Source: Meconema thalassinum | Taxonomy: Eukaryota; Arthropoda; Insecta; Orthoptera; Tettigoniidae | NCBI GenBank assembly: GCA_946902985.2 | Contig: OX336389.2 | Location: forward strand, 1,291,574,792 to 1,291,638,791 | DNA: 64,000 nucleotides | Direction: 5' to 3' | Shown: one piece after another, positions 33,130 through 44,607 of the stretch | Position numbering within the stretch: the first letter of the stretch is position 1 | Layout: the number at the start of each line of letters is the position of its first letter | The notes under the pieces: model-generated | Told to the model about the DNA's origin: nothing | The model's database searches: none | The model's input: only the letters and a program-made list of their open reading frames with translations | Position numbers and translations under genes: made by a program

Positions 33130-33275
33130 TGTATGATATGATAATGATCGTGTGGCCTCCTGAGAGGCCGTGTGCAAGTTTTTCTAGTTAACGCCCGTGG
33201 ACGATCTGTGCGTCGTAATGAGGATGAAGTAATGATGATGACTTCACATACACCCAGTCTCCGAGCTCACATCTA
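33130..33275 (-). repeat. SINE family J (partial copy 1)
   Basis: Shares AATGAGGATGAA and ACACCCAGTCTCCGAGC-type blocks with 42525-42720; cut off where repeat B begins. Confidence 0.55.
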
Positions 33276-33284
33276 GTGGGACGT

Positions 33285-33992
33285 GGGTTGGCGACCACGG
33301 GGCCCCAGCTGAGTCCAGCATTGCTTCCACTTACTTGTGCCGGGCTCCTCTCCGTCTTCTTTCCTGTCGACCTCACTTGGTCAACTCTTGTTCTCTTCCG
33401 ACCCCGACGGTATTAGGGTATCCGAGGCCTAGGGAGTCTCTGCCTTTCCCGCCTTAATTGGCCTTTGTCTCATCTTTTCTGATACCCTCCTTCTGCGAGG
33501 GGTCAGCCTTCTTTTTATTTTCCTGTTATCTCCTGCCTTCTGCTCAAGGCCCTCAAGGAGGCAGGGTGTATGTAGCCCCACCATTTCTGGTGCACCCTGG
33601 ATATTGCTACACCCTCAGGGACTCACGGCTGGTGAGTTCGGGAGTTGGCGACCACGAGGGATTCCTGAGCTGGGTCCGGTTTCCCCCTTTTGTCCCTTAC
33701 CTGTGGGGAGGACCCTCTCCTCTTTCACTTTCCTATCTGCCTTTCATGGCTCTCCTTCCTTTCAAGTCCCTTAATCCGCATTCTTCAAGGGTTGAGGGCA
33801 TTTCGTTTCCTCCTGTCCTTTATTTGCCTTATTCTCCTGTTGTTTTCCATTTCTTCTTCCAGTATATAAGTTAGTAGTTAAATTTTAGTTATAGTTTGCA
33901 TTTCATTTTCATCTTCACGATCACCCAAACCATTAGGGGCCGATAACCTAGATGTTGGGCCCCTTAAAACAACAATTATCATCATCTTCATC
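33285..33992 (+). repeat. Dispersed repeat B (copy 2)
   Basis: Collinear with 9050-9772 from GGCGACCACGG to GGGCCCCTTAAAACAAC. The 138-codon ORF at 33458-33874 is not conserved in frame in the other copy. Confidence 0.65.
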
Positions 33993-33999
33993 AACTACT

Positions 34000-34185
34000 G
34001 CAGCTTTTAGAGACGCCGGGGTGCCGGAATTTCGCTTGAAGGGGATCTTTAACGTCCCAATAAATCTACTGACACGGCTCCCTCGCATTTGTGCATCCTC
34101 AAATACCAACTAACAGCACAAGGATTCGATCCTGCAAACTTGGTAACAGCAGGCGAGAGTGTTACCGCTGATTCTAACCTGACAA
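34000..34185 (-). repeat. tRNA-derived SINE, family A (copy 3)
   Basis: Minus-strand copy with B box GGATCGAATCC, body hairpin GTCAGTAGATTTATTGG and end GGCACCCCGGCGTCTC. It follows repeat B directly. Confidence 0.75.
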
Positions 34186-34617
34186 CGCGTACCCACATGT
34201 CTGTCACTAGAGGGCTGAGAATGACCGGTATTCCCTCGTAGTGCAGCTCGAGGATACGAGCAACCAGTGCTAGCTCACTGACATTCGGAGTGAGTATCTA
34301 CCACTTATTTCGTCTCTACGAGGAAGAACTGTTGGTTTCCACTCCACTGTTATTGGGGTTTAAAATTCTGGATTATCAGGAAGTGGTGCATTACTCCATG
34401 ACTGTTTCCATGCTTACGCCTTCATACATTGCCCACCGTTATCACCGTTTACCTGTGAAATTTTATCAATATCTTAGTAGTACACAGGATATAAATGTAT
34501 GTTTTCTTAGCAGCCAGAAATGTCAGACCCGGGAATCAAACTCAGGACCTTTGGAACTGTAGTCTCATTACGCACCCCGAGACCATAGAAGGTCTAATAA
34601 TGCGGCTCAGTCAATAG
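34186..34617. other. Unassigned spacer
   Basis: A tRNA-like GGGAATCAAACTCAGGACC near 34530 suggests a worn SINE end (minus); otherwise nothing. Confidence 0.35.
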
Positions 34618-35028
34618 TATGGGTCCACTTCTTAGTGTAGCGGCTAGCATTCTTATCTGTTGCCCCGGAGGTCCACGCTCGATTCCCGGCTCTGCCAAGA
34701 AATATAATTCTAGTCTGAGAGCTTGAACGGGGTGCACTCAGTCACGTGAGGCAAAACTGAGAAGAGGTGGGTTAGATTCCACCTTCAACCATCTTGGAAG
34801 TGGTTTTCCGTGATTTCCCACTTCTACTGCAGGTAAATACCGGAATAGTTCCGGGATGGTTCCTAACTTAAGGCCACGGTGGCCTCCTTCCCAATCCTCG
34901 CCTGTATTACAAATACACACACTAATACAGCCATCACAATAACACAGGTTATCAGACAACTTACACGCACACCTAAGTACATGGGACTATATAACCAAGA
35001 TGTCGGAAAGCCCCTAAATAAATCAACA
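34618..35028 (+). repeat. tRNA-derived SINE, family D (full length)
   Basis: Head TAGTGTAGCGGCTAGCATTC, first B box GCTCGATTCCCGGC, second B-box-like GGGTTAGATTCCACC about 115 bp on, body, and 3' end AAAGCCCCTAAATAAATCAA. Confidence 0.8.
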
Positions 35029-36317
35029 ACTCAATAGTATGGTAAACTGCACTTATTATTTGTAGGAAGCAGGTACAGGCCGGACGTGTGTTTTAGACGA
35101 GTGAAAAATCATAATGGAAGCATGGAGGCGAGTTACAACCGTAGGCCTACCTGTGTTGTTGTCAGCTGCCCCATGCGGTCAGATGAGGGACAAACCTATC
35201 TCACACTACTGCTGAAGTACAGTCATTGGCAAATACAATGGCGTTCTGTTCGTAACTATGTTACGTGTACTTCCGCATCACACAATACTTCGACGTGGGC
35301 TGTACTGTTCTGCAGGGTGGTGTCGTCACGTGCTCAAGTCTGAAATTCCATTATGTCAGACTGGTGGTGACAACTGTGAAGCGAGACGGCGAGAGAGTGA
35401 CTGGGTACAGGCTCACCCGCAACCATCAAGGTCAGGGTAATCTTCTAAATCAAACGTTCGGCTTGTATCTGCCGCAGTTAGGTGTACTTAATTCCGCCCA
35501 TATTTAGCCCAGAGCGCTATTGGTGAATAGTCCACCAGTGCAAAGATTCTCTCTCTCTCTCTTATATTTCGCAGGGATGTCAGTCTTTGTTTATTCTCAT
35601 CCCCCCTCCGAAGTGGGATGGATAGCATCGAGTATAAACATTCCTGTTTATGGAAATTACTCTTTAAAACCGGGTAGATTTCAATTCCAAAGAAGACGCG
35701 CATTGGCGGTGATGGAACACCTAGCTACACGCCTACCTTCTGCCTGCATGGCCCCGTTTCTGTCGAAGACAATGATTGATCATTACAAGAAGCCAACATA
35801 CACTAGCGTCTCATTGGCTGCCTCAGAAAATGCAAGGTATAGCACATCAATCTTAAGGTAAGATACATCTCATCCATAACATACTGTAGGATAAGTGCAA
35901 GATCTATAGGCTACATCGAACGTTTTAGATCGTATTGGAGGAATGTAGAGAAATATTGAATATGATAGTTAATGCATACAGTCAAACTTTAAGGAGATCG
36001 TAAAATGCTGTTTGTTTCTTGAAATATAGTGGGTGTCAGTAAATTAACTATCCCGCCTAGTAAGGCTTGATCACACGAGGTGAAACATGGTGATACACAA
36101 AGAAGACTATCGAGCTCCTGCATGCAGATCCACGCAGGTGCAAAAAGACTATCAATATCCGAGAAGCCTTCAAGCAGTACTTCAGTTGTGCAAAATGCAG
36201 AGAGATATATAAATGCACAACCTATTTGCTGTGTAATAGTTTTCAAATACTTTGAATAGGTCTGTATCATTTTTTTAGGATGTCTCAAAGTAATGTCGTT
36301 TTTTAAGTTTGGTGTTA
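35029..36317. other. Unassigned stretch
   Basis: Several overlapping ORFs of 60-113 codons on both strands (e.g. 35265-35507, 35520-35861) have no motifs I recognise. A CT-rich run at 35549-35562. No repeat partner. Confidence 0.4.
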
Positions 36318-36477
36318 TCTATCCTAATATAATAAAGCTGAAGAGTTAGAGTGTGTGTGTTTCTGTGTGTTTAAACGCGCTAATCTCAGGAACTACCAGT
36401 CGGATTCGAAAAATTATTTTTGTATATGATAGACAGATTTAAGAGGAATAGTTAAGGCTATGTAGCATTAGGCTACA

Positions 36478-37105
36478 CCTCCCCTGCATTTAGGCCCTTT
36501 GGCACAAATCTACACCGTTTCACCGATCTGAACCAAAATGTGGAACCCTGGAACCCTGCGAGTAACACTGTTTATATGAAATTTCGGGCAGACCACTCCA
36601 TTCCCTGCATTTAGGCCCTTTGGGACAAATCTACACTGTTCCACCGATTTGAACCAAAATTTGTATACTTACCCTTTGGAACCCTGCGAGCAACACTGTC
36701 TGCATGCGATTTCGGACAGACCACTCCATTCCCTGCATTTAGGTCCTTTGGCACAAATCTACACCTTTTAACCGATCTGAACCAAAATTTGTATACTTAC
36801 ACTTTGGAACCCTGTGAGTAACACTGTCTGCATGAAATTTTGGACAGACCACTCCATTCCCTGCATATAGGCCCTTTGGCACAAATCTACACCGTTTCAC
36901 CGATCTGAACAAAATTTTACATACTTACCCTTTGGAACCCTGCGAGTGACACTGTCCACTTTAATTTTCGGACAAACCACTCCATTTATGCCCTTTATCA
37001 CAACTCTACGCCGTTTCTCCTAATTGCACCAAATTTTACATACACTTTGAAACCCAGCTGGTAACACTGTCCACTTGATATTTTGGACAACGCTCTCCAT
37101 TCCCT
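36478..37105 (+). repeat. Minisatellite of ~125-bp units inside the Helitron
   Basis: Five consecutive units, each starting near CCCTGCATTTAGGCCCTTTG and ending near CAGACCACTCCATT. The first is slightly shorter and the last two more diverged. Confidence 0.85.
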
Positions 37106-37759
37106 ACATTTAGAATAACAGAAAAAATGAACTTGAAAACCACGTATTAAGCCCCTAGAACCATTCATGTCCGTAGTAGTGTAACTGTAAGAGTATTTTA
37201 ATGAGTCTATTGTTGACTGACAATTCGGGCTGCACCACGTCGCCCCTGCCAGTGTTCTGGTGCAGAATTGCGAAAATAGTTAAATCTTGCGCAGCTTATA
37301 AATTGCAGTCACGGGGAGTAATTAGTACAAAAATATTTCTTAGGCCGCTTAAAGCAGTTATCATCATGAAAATATGATGCCTCTGTATAAGTGCAATGGT
37401 TTTGGTGCAGTACATTGAGGTTATCAGCTGCAATAAGCGTTAGTTCTTTCAAATGTACCTTCATTTATTTCGAACCTTATCGTGGAGCGCTATGTGGCGA
37501 TAAATTATACCATTGCTACCTCAGGAGCTCGGGACAGCTGAAGTTTTCCAAAGTGTTCTGATTATTTTCCTTCGTCACTATGCGACAAAAGACTACACTA
37601 TTGGTCTCCACATTTCTAACAGCCAATGAGATATAGGCCCTAGACAGTGTCTTTTATTTCACTTCTAATAATTTTTTATAATAAATTAGTTTGTAAATTA
37701 CATGTGTCAGTTCTGTAGTTAGTAAATAGCCGTTTCCCTATTCATTATTATAATTATAA

Positions 37760-37800
37760 TTATTATTATTATTATTATTATTGTTATTATTATTATTATC
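37760..37800. repeat. ATT microsatellite
   Basis: AT-rich trinucleotide run inside the first Helitron body. Confidence 0.7.
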
Positions 37801-37957
37801 GTTACGGGAAAATGACCTGAATGTTACGTCCATTATACTGTACTACTTATTACCCCCACTACAAACTTCACCACCACAAAAAGTTATATTTATATAATTT
37901 TTTTCTATTAGTTAAAGTGTCATGTGTCAGTTCTGTAGTAGTATTCATTATCTATTA

Positions 37958-38494
37958 TCTATACTGATATAATAAAGCTGAAGAGTGTGTTTGTTTGTGT
38001 GTTTAAACGCGCTAATCTCTGGAACTACCAGTCGGATTCGAAAAATTCTTTTTGTATATGATAGCCAGATTCAAGAGGAATAGTTTAGGCTAAGTAGCAT
38101 TACCTCTCAGGTAACCTTAAAGATTGATTTTTGTTCAGTAAGTCGGAAGAACAAGCGCTCCTGAACAGCTTCTATAATACCTTAGTTTATTGTTGCCAGG
38201 CAATGCCGGCTGCATCACATCGCCCCTACCAGTGTTCTGGTGCAGAATAGCGAGCGGCTTCTAAATTGCAGTCACGGGGAGTAATTAGTGCAAAAAGATT
38301 TCTTGTGCCCCTTAAAACAGTTATCATCATGACAATAGAATGCCTCTGTATAAGGGCGATGGTATTGGTACAGTGTACTGAGGTTATCAGCTGCAATAAA
38401 CGTTGGTGCTTTCCGATCCTTATCCTTGAGCGCTCCAGTTCTGTAGTAGTATTCACAAATAAATCCACCGGGCGAAGCCGGGCACTACTGCTAG
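37958..38494 (+). mobile_element. Helitron, 537 bp, complete ends
   Basis: 5' A|TC start, 3' hairpin CCGGGC-GAA-GCCGGG about ten bases before CTAG|T. These are the standard Helitron termini. Non-coding. Confidence 0.7.
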
Positions 38495-38609
38495 TATAAG
38501 ATAACATTGGTTTTCTTTGGTTCGCCAATGCTATTTGCAGGAGACCATGACTAGAATTGTGTATATTGCGAGAATGTATCAGTCGGCAGTTGTCGATACA
38601 CAATCACAA

Positions 38610-39560
38610 ATGGAACTTACAAAGTTGGAGGTTAGTGTCCTTCTAAAGCACTACTGGAAACAAGATTACAAAGCTGCTATCACGGCTCGAAGGGTGTGTG
38701 AAGTGGAAGTAGAAGGTGTCGTTAGTGAGCGTGTGGCACAACGATGGTTCCAACGTTTCAACACGGGAGAAGAAACCACTACAGATTTAACGCGTTCTGG
38801 AAGACCTAATTTATGGGAATTGAGAATACACGCATAGGTTTGGAAGAAAATCTGCAAAGAAGTACTCGTAGGCTGTCAGAAGAACTTGGTACATCGCCAG
38901 ATTAAGAAACTTGGAAAATCAAACAGAAGCTATAGATCTGTACCTCATGAATTGATCCCTGAACAGGCTCAACGTAGAGTGGATATCTGTCGTCAACTTA
39001 TCGGTAACCCCATGGATGATAGATTTATCAGGTGAATTATCACATGTGATGAAAAATGGGTCTATTACCGCAACGCTAACGCCTCGAAACAGTGGCTCAG
39101 TCCCCGTCAAGCTGCCAACGTCATCTTAAAAAGGATCGGTTCGGCCCCAAAGTGATGTTGTGTGTCCGGTGGGATTTTGAAGGAGTGATTCACTGGGAGT
39201 TTGTTCCATACGGGCGTGCAGTCAATGCGGATCTTAATTCTCAACAACTGGAACGAGTTCATGAAATTTTGAGACGGAGATACCCAGCTTAAGGTACCCG
39301 AAAAGGAGTTATTTTGCAACAGGACAATGCGATACCTGATACTGTACGAACAACCATGGCAAAAAATTAGGAATTGGGAGGGGTGAAACTGCTACCACAT
39401 CCAGCATACAGCCCTGATCTTACCCTTGCAGATTACCAAAGTTGGGACCATCGGATTGTATGGTCTTGAGCCATCTTTCAGCGAGGTTCCTTATCCCACT
39501 GTGTAGTTCTTTTAATACCAAACATAGCCAGAAGGGTCTAATTTATCGCAACTCGTTCCG
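38610..39560 (+). pseudogene. Mariner transposase (DD34D), heavily mutated
   Basis: Starts at the ATG at 38610 (MELTKLEVSVLLKHYWKQ). Recognisable in order: HTH and linker QRWFQRFNTGEETTTDLTRS; a second HTH with STRRLSEELGTS; VDICRQLIGNPMDD; first catalytic Asp in CDEKWVYYRNANASKQWL; PKVMLCV; LQQDNA (second Asp); and LLPHPAYSPDLTLADY (third Asp). At least six stops and frameshifts. It starts 115 bp after the Helitron end; its own TIRs were not found. Confidence 0.8.
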
Positions 39561-39644
39561 AAGGGCGTAAGTGACGTCCAAAGTAGAACGTTCAATTGCT
39601 ACAACCACAAATCCACACACGGCACGGCTCTAACTAATTTTTTT

Positions 39645-39710
39645 GGCGGGCCACTATCTGTAGAGCATCCGACTGTCCGTCGGGTGGTCCGGGTTTGAGC
39701 CCACCCGTCA
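39645..39710 (+). repeat. tRNA-like sequence (possible tRNA-Asp pseudogene or SINE head)
   Basis: 66 nt with a nearly paired acceptor (GGCGGGC / ACCCGTC), an anticodon arm CCGA-CTGTCCG-TCGG giving GTC, and B-box-like GGGTTTGAGCCC. The D arm is short by about six bases, so it is probably not a working tRNA. Confidence 0.35.
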
Positions 39711-40566
39711 TGCATGTGTGCACCCTGTACAGTAGCCTATAAAACTAATTGCCTGCACAGCAACCGTTTGAGGAAAATGGGTTAGCTCCTCTGAACCACG
39801 CAGTTGCAATACTTTCTTCAAATAGTATTTCCTCAGTCACCTTCTTCTAAGTGAGCTTTTTATCCGTCACCCTTGTGTTAAAATTCTCCAGCATAGTTTG
39901 ATTTGTTTCCATTAATAACTTTTCGAAAATGTTTCTTCTAGCAAACGGCGAGCCCTCCAGAGGCTTGTAGACAAAGCCGGAACATACTTTCTCCCTCCCA
40001 CCCTCCAATTCCTCAATTCTTCCATCTCTGAATCAATGAATTCGGTTTGTTCGCTTACGTCCTTTTTAATTAGGACATCAATTCTGTTTGGTTCCTTTCT
40101 GCGTGTACTTTACCATTCCTGGTTCCGATATATATTTTGTAGCCCTCTATGTTGATATCATACCCTTCAGGGATTCGGGGTCTACATACCCCGTGATCTG
40201 CGTATCATTCATTATTTTCCGGAATAGTTTGTTACCTATCGTATTCAAATAAAATAAAAACTTTTAGATTTCCAGCTTACTTCCAAGATTGTTTTTTTTT
40301 TAAATTTGGTTTCTATGCTACTGCTCGTAATATTCGAGTCCAAGTTAGGAAACCCTGCCAGTTTTAAGCCCTCCACTGCGTTGTTCTAACGTTACAGGAA
40401 GTGCAGGAAGGCTATAAACCCCTTGCCTTAGGGGGCAGATGCCCTGAAAATCAACAATCACCACCTCTACCACCACCACAGCAAAACCTTGCTATTATTG
40501 TCTCCTATTATAACATGTGGGGTGTACTCTCTTTTTGCAACCAAACGTTGAAGATATTTTCATATA
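39711..40566. other. Unassigned stretch
   Basis: No gene. Around 40400-40480 a CCACCTCTACCACCACCAC tail follows a segment with CCCCTTGCCTTAGGGG, probably the 3' end of some retroposon. Confidence 0.4.
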
Positions 40567-41299
40567 CAGGGTCTTTCATATAAAATAATAGCGCCAAGCG
40601 GCGGATCTGTTAACCGCAGCTGCGGTCACCTTGGCCGAGCTTGTGGCGCGCCACGGCCCCCTGCTGTACTATTGAAAGCGCGCGCATAGTACATACGAGG
40701 GCTTTTTTTTTCAAGTTCCGATGGACTGAATAAAAATAACAGATTGACATTACCTAACTTGACCTTTCAATAAGCGTGCAGGTGCTCAGTCGCCAGTCTA
40801 AACCTCAAGTGCTAACATGGTGAGACAGTTATCATTGCAACATCGTATTTTTTATGTAAAACTTATTTTAAGTACGAGTCGGCTCGGCTGGTACGTGATG
40901 CATTTGTTCAGCAATTTCCTGATGAAGTGCCACCTTCACTAGCACAGATTCAAATAAGTTTGACACTACTGGCTCGTGCTCAATAAAAAAAACATGCCCG
41001 CACACGAAAAGTTTTAACAGAGGATGAGCTAGATGACATTGGCGAGAATCTTGAACGGTCTCCGAATAAATCACTCACAAAATTAGCACAAGTAGGGGTT
41101 TCGGTTTCAACAACAATAACTAACTAACTAAAGTAAGATTTCAACATTGTACACACGCAAGCAAGGCTGCTGCATCATATAGGATTGTGCACACGCTTAA
41201 AGCAGGGGGCCTGGGCGCGCCACAAGCTCGGCCAAGGTGACCGCAGCTGCGATTAACAAAGCCGCCGCTTGGCGCTCTTATTTTATATGAAAGACCCTG
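40567..41299 (+). mobile_element. Non-autonomous Tc1/mariner-type MITE with ~135-bp TIRs
   Basis: Tips CAGGGTCTTTCATATAAAAT and inverse, TA flanks (40565-40566, 41300-41301). GC-rich arms share CCTTGGCCGAGCTTGTGGCG. The core holds a transposase N-terminus only. Confidence 0.8.
40817..41130 (+). pseudogene. IS630-type transposase N-terminal remnant
   Basis: From the ATG at 40817 (MVRQLSLQHRIFYVK), then after a frameshift LVRDAFVQQFPDEVPPSLAQ and, past a stop, RKVLTEDELDDIGENLERS and NKSLTKLAQVGVSVSTT. This is the double helix-turn-helix region related to the exon 1/2 start of the DD41D element but from another family. No catalytic residues. Confidence 0.65.
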
Positions 41300-41301
41300 T
41301 A

Positions 41302-41909
41302 TTTCCCAGGAGAATCAGGTACGTAAGGCTTTATCCTGTACAGAATATCCTGTGGTCTTCTTGTACCATAGCATTCATTATTTGCGGTTCCACATGTTAT
41401 CATAGACAAAGGGAGCAATCGATTATTGAACACACACTACGGAACTTTCCTGTGTGAATTGAGGTGAGAAATTATTTTTTAGCCTCACGTTTTATTATTT
41501 ATTCCAGTAACTGTTGAAATGAAAGGGCAGCAGCATCAAAGAGGTCAAAGCACTGAAGCCTATCGCTGCTTCGTTTGAGCAATTATTTCATGCACGTCTA
41601 CACTTGCAGGTTCCAATATTGCCATCACGTACCTCTCTGGAATTGGCTGATCAATACAGTTTTCAACCAGAACAATACAGGATCAAAGAAGCATTATACA
41701 GTACTCTATATCGTAGTTGTGGTTTTCGCATTTCTATAACACTACAACTGACAGCTGGTTCATCTGAAATTAGAATAGTTTACTCTTTCTCGAAGTACTC
41801 AACCATGGTTGAAATCTGCTTCTGCTGTATAACGATTTTACTTAAAGATTCATGCATGTTAACATATTTATACTCGGTTGGTACGGGATGAGTCTCTATC
41901 TAAAGACTA
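41302..41909. other. Unassigned stretch
   Basis: No gene or repeat recognised. Confidence 0.4.
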
Positions 41910-42090
41910 AACTTCCTGGCATCAACCTTCTCAGAGGAGTTAGTGCGAGATTAAATAATGTAATATGAATGAACTGGACAAGGAGCTGGAAGGTATTAGA
42001 TACCGTACTGGAGATTGCCTAGTGTTGAAAATGGAAAACCAACGGAAAATTACTTTTCTAGAATAGCTGAGGTGTACCCATCGTCTGACG
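41910..42090 (-). repeat. SINE E (degenerate copy)
   Basis: Ordered similarity to 44160-44340 (CTCAGAGGAGTTAGTG, GGACAAGGAGCTGGAAGG, GAAAATGGAAAACCA). Confidence 0.5.
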
Positions 42091-42524
42091 CATTGGTAAG
42101 TTTATTCTGCAGATTAAATGAATGTTTCTGGATCACGGAACATGATAACTTGACTTCATCGTGAAGTCATTACCATTGCAGGTCGTAAACTTACTGAAGG
42201 GTATCGCTTTGACATTTCTTCAGTTAAGCGTACATGACAGGAGATGAACTCGTGGCGAGAACTGGAGTGGTATGGAGTTTCGCCATGACTCCATCCTCTC
42301 TGTCTCTTCAGTGTGGGATAGCATCTTATCTGCACAACACCAGGGTGGTCCTCCTGTCTTCGTCGTGCTACATAGAGTAGCCAAGTCCTTAAAGCTATCC
42401 AAAACTTTGAAAACTGAAATTGATTTTAGAAATTTGAACTGGGGGGAATAGAGGAATGTAATATATATATATATAGTATAATTAATACTCGCATGTAGCT
42501 TCCGTAGAGACCAGCTGCTTTCTT
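42091..42524. other. Unassigned, with TA microsatellite
   Basis: TA run at about 42461-42475; otherwise nothing. Confidence 0.4.
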
Positions 42525-42720
42525 TTCTTTCTAGTTATCGTCCGTAGGTGACTTGCACGTTGAGATGAGGATGAAATGAATGATGAAGACGCCAAGAACA
42601 CCCAGTCCCCGAGCCAATGGATTTAACAATCCGAAGTTCAAATCCCACGATTTGGTCGGGAACCGAACCCGGGCCCCTTTGGATCGAAGCCTCGTATCAG
42701 AGTCGCAATTTGAGCTTGGA
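42525..42720 (-). repeat. SINE family J (copy 2)
   Basis: Contains GATGAGGATGAAATGAATG, ACACCCAGTCCCCGAGCC and a minus-strand tRNA-like head with GGGTTCGGTTCCCG. Confidence 0.65.
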
Positions 42721-43000
42721 GTAAGCCTTCACGCACGTTATGAACCATGTACAGTTTCTGTGTGTTCAATGAAGAGTTTCATGTCGAAGCTACAACATTT
42801 CCATGACTCGACATCATACGTCGGATATATTTTATGCTGATAGAATCATTTTTGTTGGAAGACATCTTCATTGGCCTTATTATAACGATATAATTTTAGA
42901 GGTATTCCCAACCAGATAACATCTCCGGCTCAGTAGTTCAACTCTCCCCACATGCTGCAAACTATGGCCACTCTAGTTTCTAACTATGGGTATCTACACC

Positions 43001-43095
43001 TCGTGGAGCACGGTTAGCATAGTTGACCACCATCCCAGAGGTCCGGCTTTGATTCCTGGCTCTACTAAGAAATTTAATTCTGGTTTAAGGTATCG
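43001..43095 (+). repeat. SINE D, head fragment
   Basis: Head to just past the first B box (TTTGATTCCTGGCTC) and AATTTAATTCTGG, then truncated. Confidence 0.6.
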
Positions 43096-43221
43096 TTGAC
43101 ATGCACCAGTCCAGTTGACTACATGGATTTACTTTAACTGTACTATCAGATTTCTACAGTAGAAATGTCCCAATCATTTTGCAATGTTGGAACAAAGTTG
43201 CGAGGACGATATTTAAATCGC

Positions 43222-43450
43222 TGACCTAGTTCTAATCCTGTGACTGGCAAATTGGCTGTAGTTCCGCTCGGTATCGCACCTTCTGTCCCTCACCAAGGGT
43301 ACGCTGAGTGAGAATCTAAAATCTTGATAATACCAGAATTGCTTATTCTCGGCGTTGTCGACAGTGTCGATATAAAGGAAAGCCCCTGGCTCACTCAAGC
43401 CGCTGCACGTGTCAGGGCACCTCAGTCAAAGCATTCGGTAGCGCGCAATG
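43222..43450 (+). repeat. Unknown dispersed repeat H (copy 2)
   Basis: Collinear with 20167-20430; shares GAGTGAGAATCTA, GATAATACCAGAATTGCTTA and CTCACTCAAGCCGCTGCACG. Confidence 0.55.
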
Positions 43451-43556
43451 TAAACCATCCCTCATTCTTACGTTCGACAAAATAATGTAATACAATATGA
43501 TTTAATACACATATATACCGTATTGATATTGTAAGCACGACTTCTCTCGCTAGAAA

Positions 43557-43952
43557 GGGGCCACCTCGTGGTGTAGCGGCTGGCATTCTTGGCTGTCGTC
43601 TTGGAGGTCTCGTTTCGATTCCTGGCTCCGCTAAGGAATTTAATTCCGGTCTAAGGGCTGAAACAGAGTGCGGAGTACACTCATCCTCTTGAGGTGAAAA
43701 TGAGAAGAGGTGGGTCGATTCCTATCTCAGCCATTCTAGAAGTGTATTTCCGTGGTTTCCCACTTCTACTCCAGGTGACTGCTGGATGGTACCTAAATCA
43801 AGGCCATGGCCATGGCCATGGCAGCCTCCTACCCGAACCTTAGCTCTAACTACAAATACACGCATTAGACCAGCCATTACAATGCACAGGTTATCGAACA
43901 CATCCAAATGCAAGCGGCTACATGACCAGGAAGTTGCAAATCCCTAAACGAA
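43557..43952 (+). repeat. SINE D (full length)
   Basis: Head CTCGTGGTGTAGCGGCTGGC, two B-box-like motifs (TTTCGATTCCTGG and GGGTCGATTCCTATC), a local GGCCAT repeat near 43800, and 3' end AAATCCCTAAACGAATCAAC. Confidence 0.8.
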
Positions 43953-43969
43953 TCAACAACAACAACAAC

Positions 43970-44012
<43 letters not shown>
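43953..44012. repeat. CAA/TAA microsatellite (SINE tail)
   Basis: CAACAACAA then about 13 AAT units directly at the SINE D 3' end. Confidence 0.8.
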
Positions 44013-44104
44013 TAAAAAATGTATTCAAGATCTGATTGCCTTGTTCATGCGAAGCAGAAGATATGATATGTTCTCTGAAGTATGTATGTCTGCCCCCTAT
44101 TATT

Positions 44105-44452
44105 ACCGTTTTCCAACGGGGTCGGGGACGAGATGCGATGAAAGTCTTTGTGGCGGATGGTTTTTACGGCCTGATGCCCTTCCTGACGCCAACCTCATGA
44201 GAGGAGTTAATGAGAGATGAAATGAGTGATGGTGAATGAAACAGGACAAGAATGTGGAAGGAAGCGGCCATCGCCTGTCAGAAGGTATTGTCCCAGCATT
44301 TGCCCGGAGATGAAAATGGAAAACCACGGAAAACCATTTTAAGGACGGCTGACGGTGGGGCTCGAACCCACGTCTACCGAGTCAGCAGAGAGCTTGGCCC
44401 CATGGTCTAGCGCTGCACGTTGTCGAGCTTAGCTACCGCTGTCGGTTTATAT
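44105..44452 (-). repeat. SINE E (full length)
   Basis: Minus-strand tRNA-like head with GTGGGTTCGAGCCCCACCGT; body GGTTTTCCGTGGTTTTCC; counterpart of 17080-17395. Confidence 0.75.
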
Positions 44453-44607
44453 GTTCTCTAAAGTAAGCAATATACTTTACGGGACTGTGCCTATTACTGT
44501 AAGTTATATCAGTGATAGCAGAACGACCTTTTCGGTCCTACGTAGAATGGAGTCTTACCTTTGGAGTGGTGAGATCCAACATCGGGTGAACCACTACATG
44601 AATTTAG

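Larger units (their letters stand above)
36318..38494 (+). mobile_element. Tandem non-autonomous Helitrons (two 5' ends, one 3' end)
   Basis: Two Helitron starts of the same family (TCTATCCTAATATAATAAAG at 36318; TCTATACTGATATAATAAAG at 37958), each followed by TTTAAACGCGCTAATCTC. Both bodies end in the same ~230-bp module with TGCAGTCACGGGGAGTAATTAG. Only the second has a terminal hairpin and CTAG (38491-38494); the first stops at GTAGTAGTATTCA (~37948) and runs into the second 5' end. No Rep/helicase is encoded. Confidence 0.65.

Noticed and set aside
33458..33874. 138-codon plus-strand ORF
   Set aside because: Lies in repeat B; the other copy at 9050-9772 does not keep this frame.
36478..37105. 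Regularly spaced repeats that could suggest a CRISPR-like array
   Set aside because: Units are contiguous ~125-bp tandem copies without unique spacers, inside a eukaryotic Helitron.
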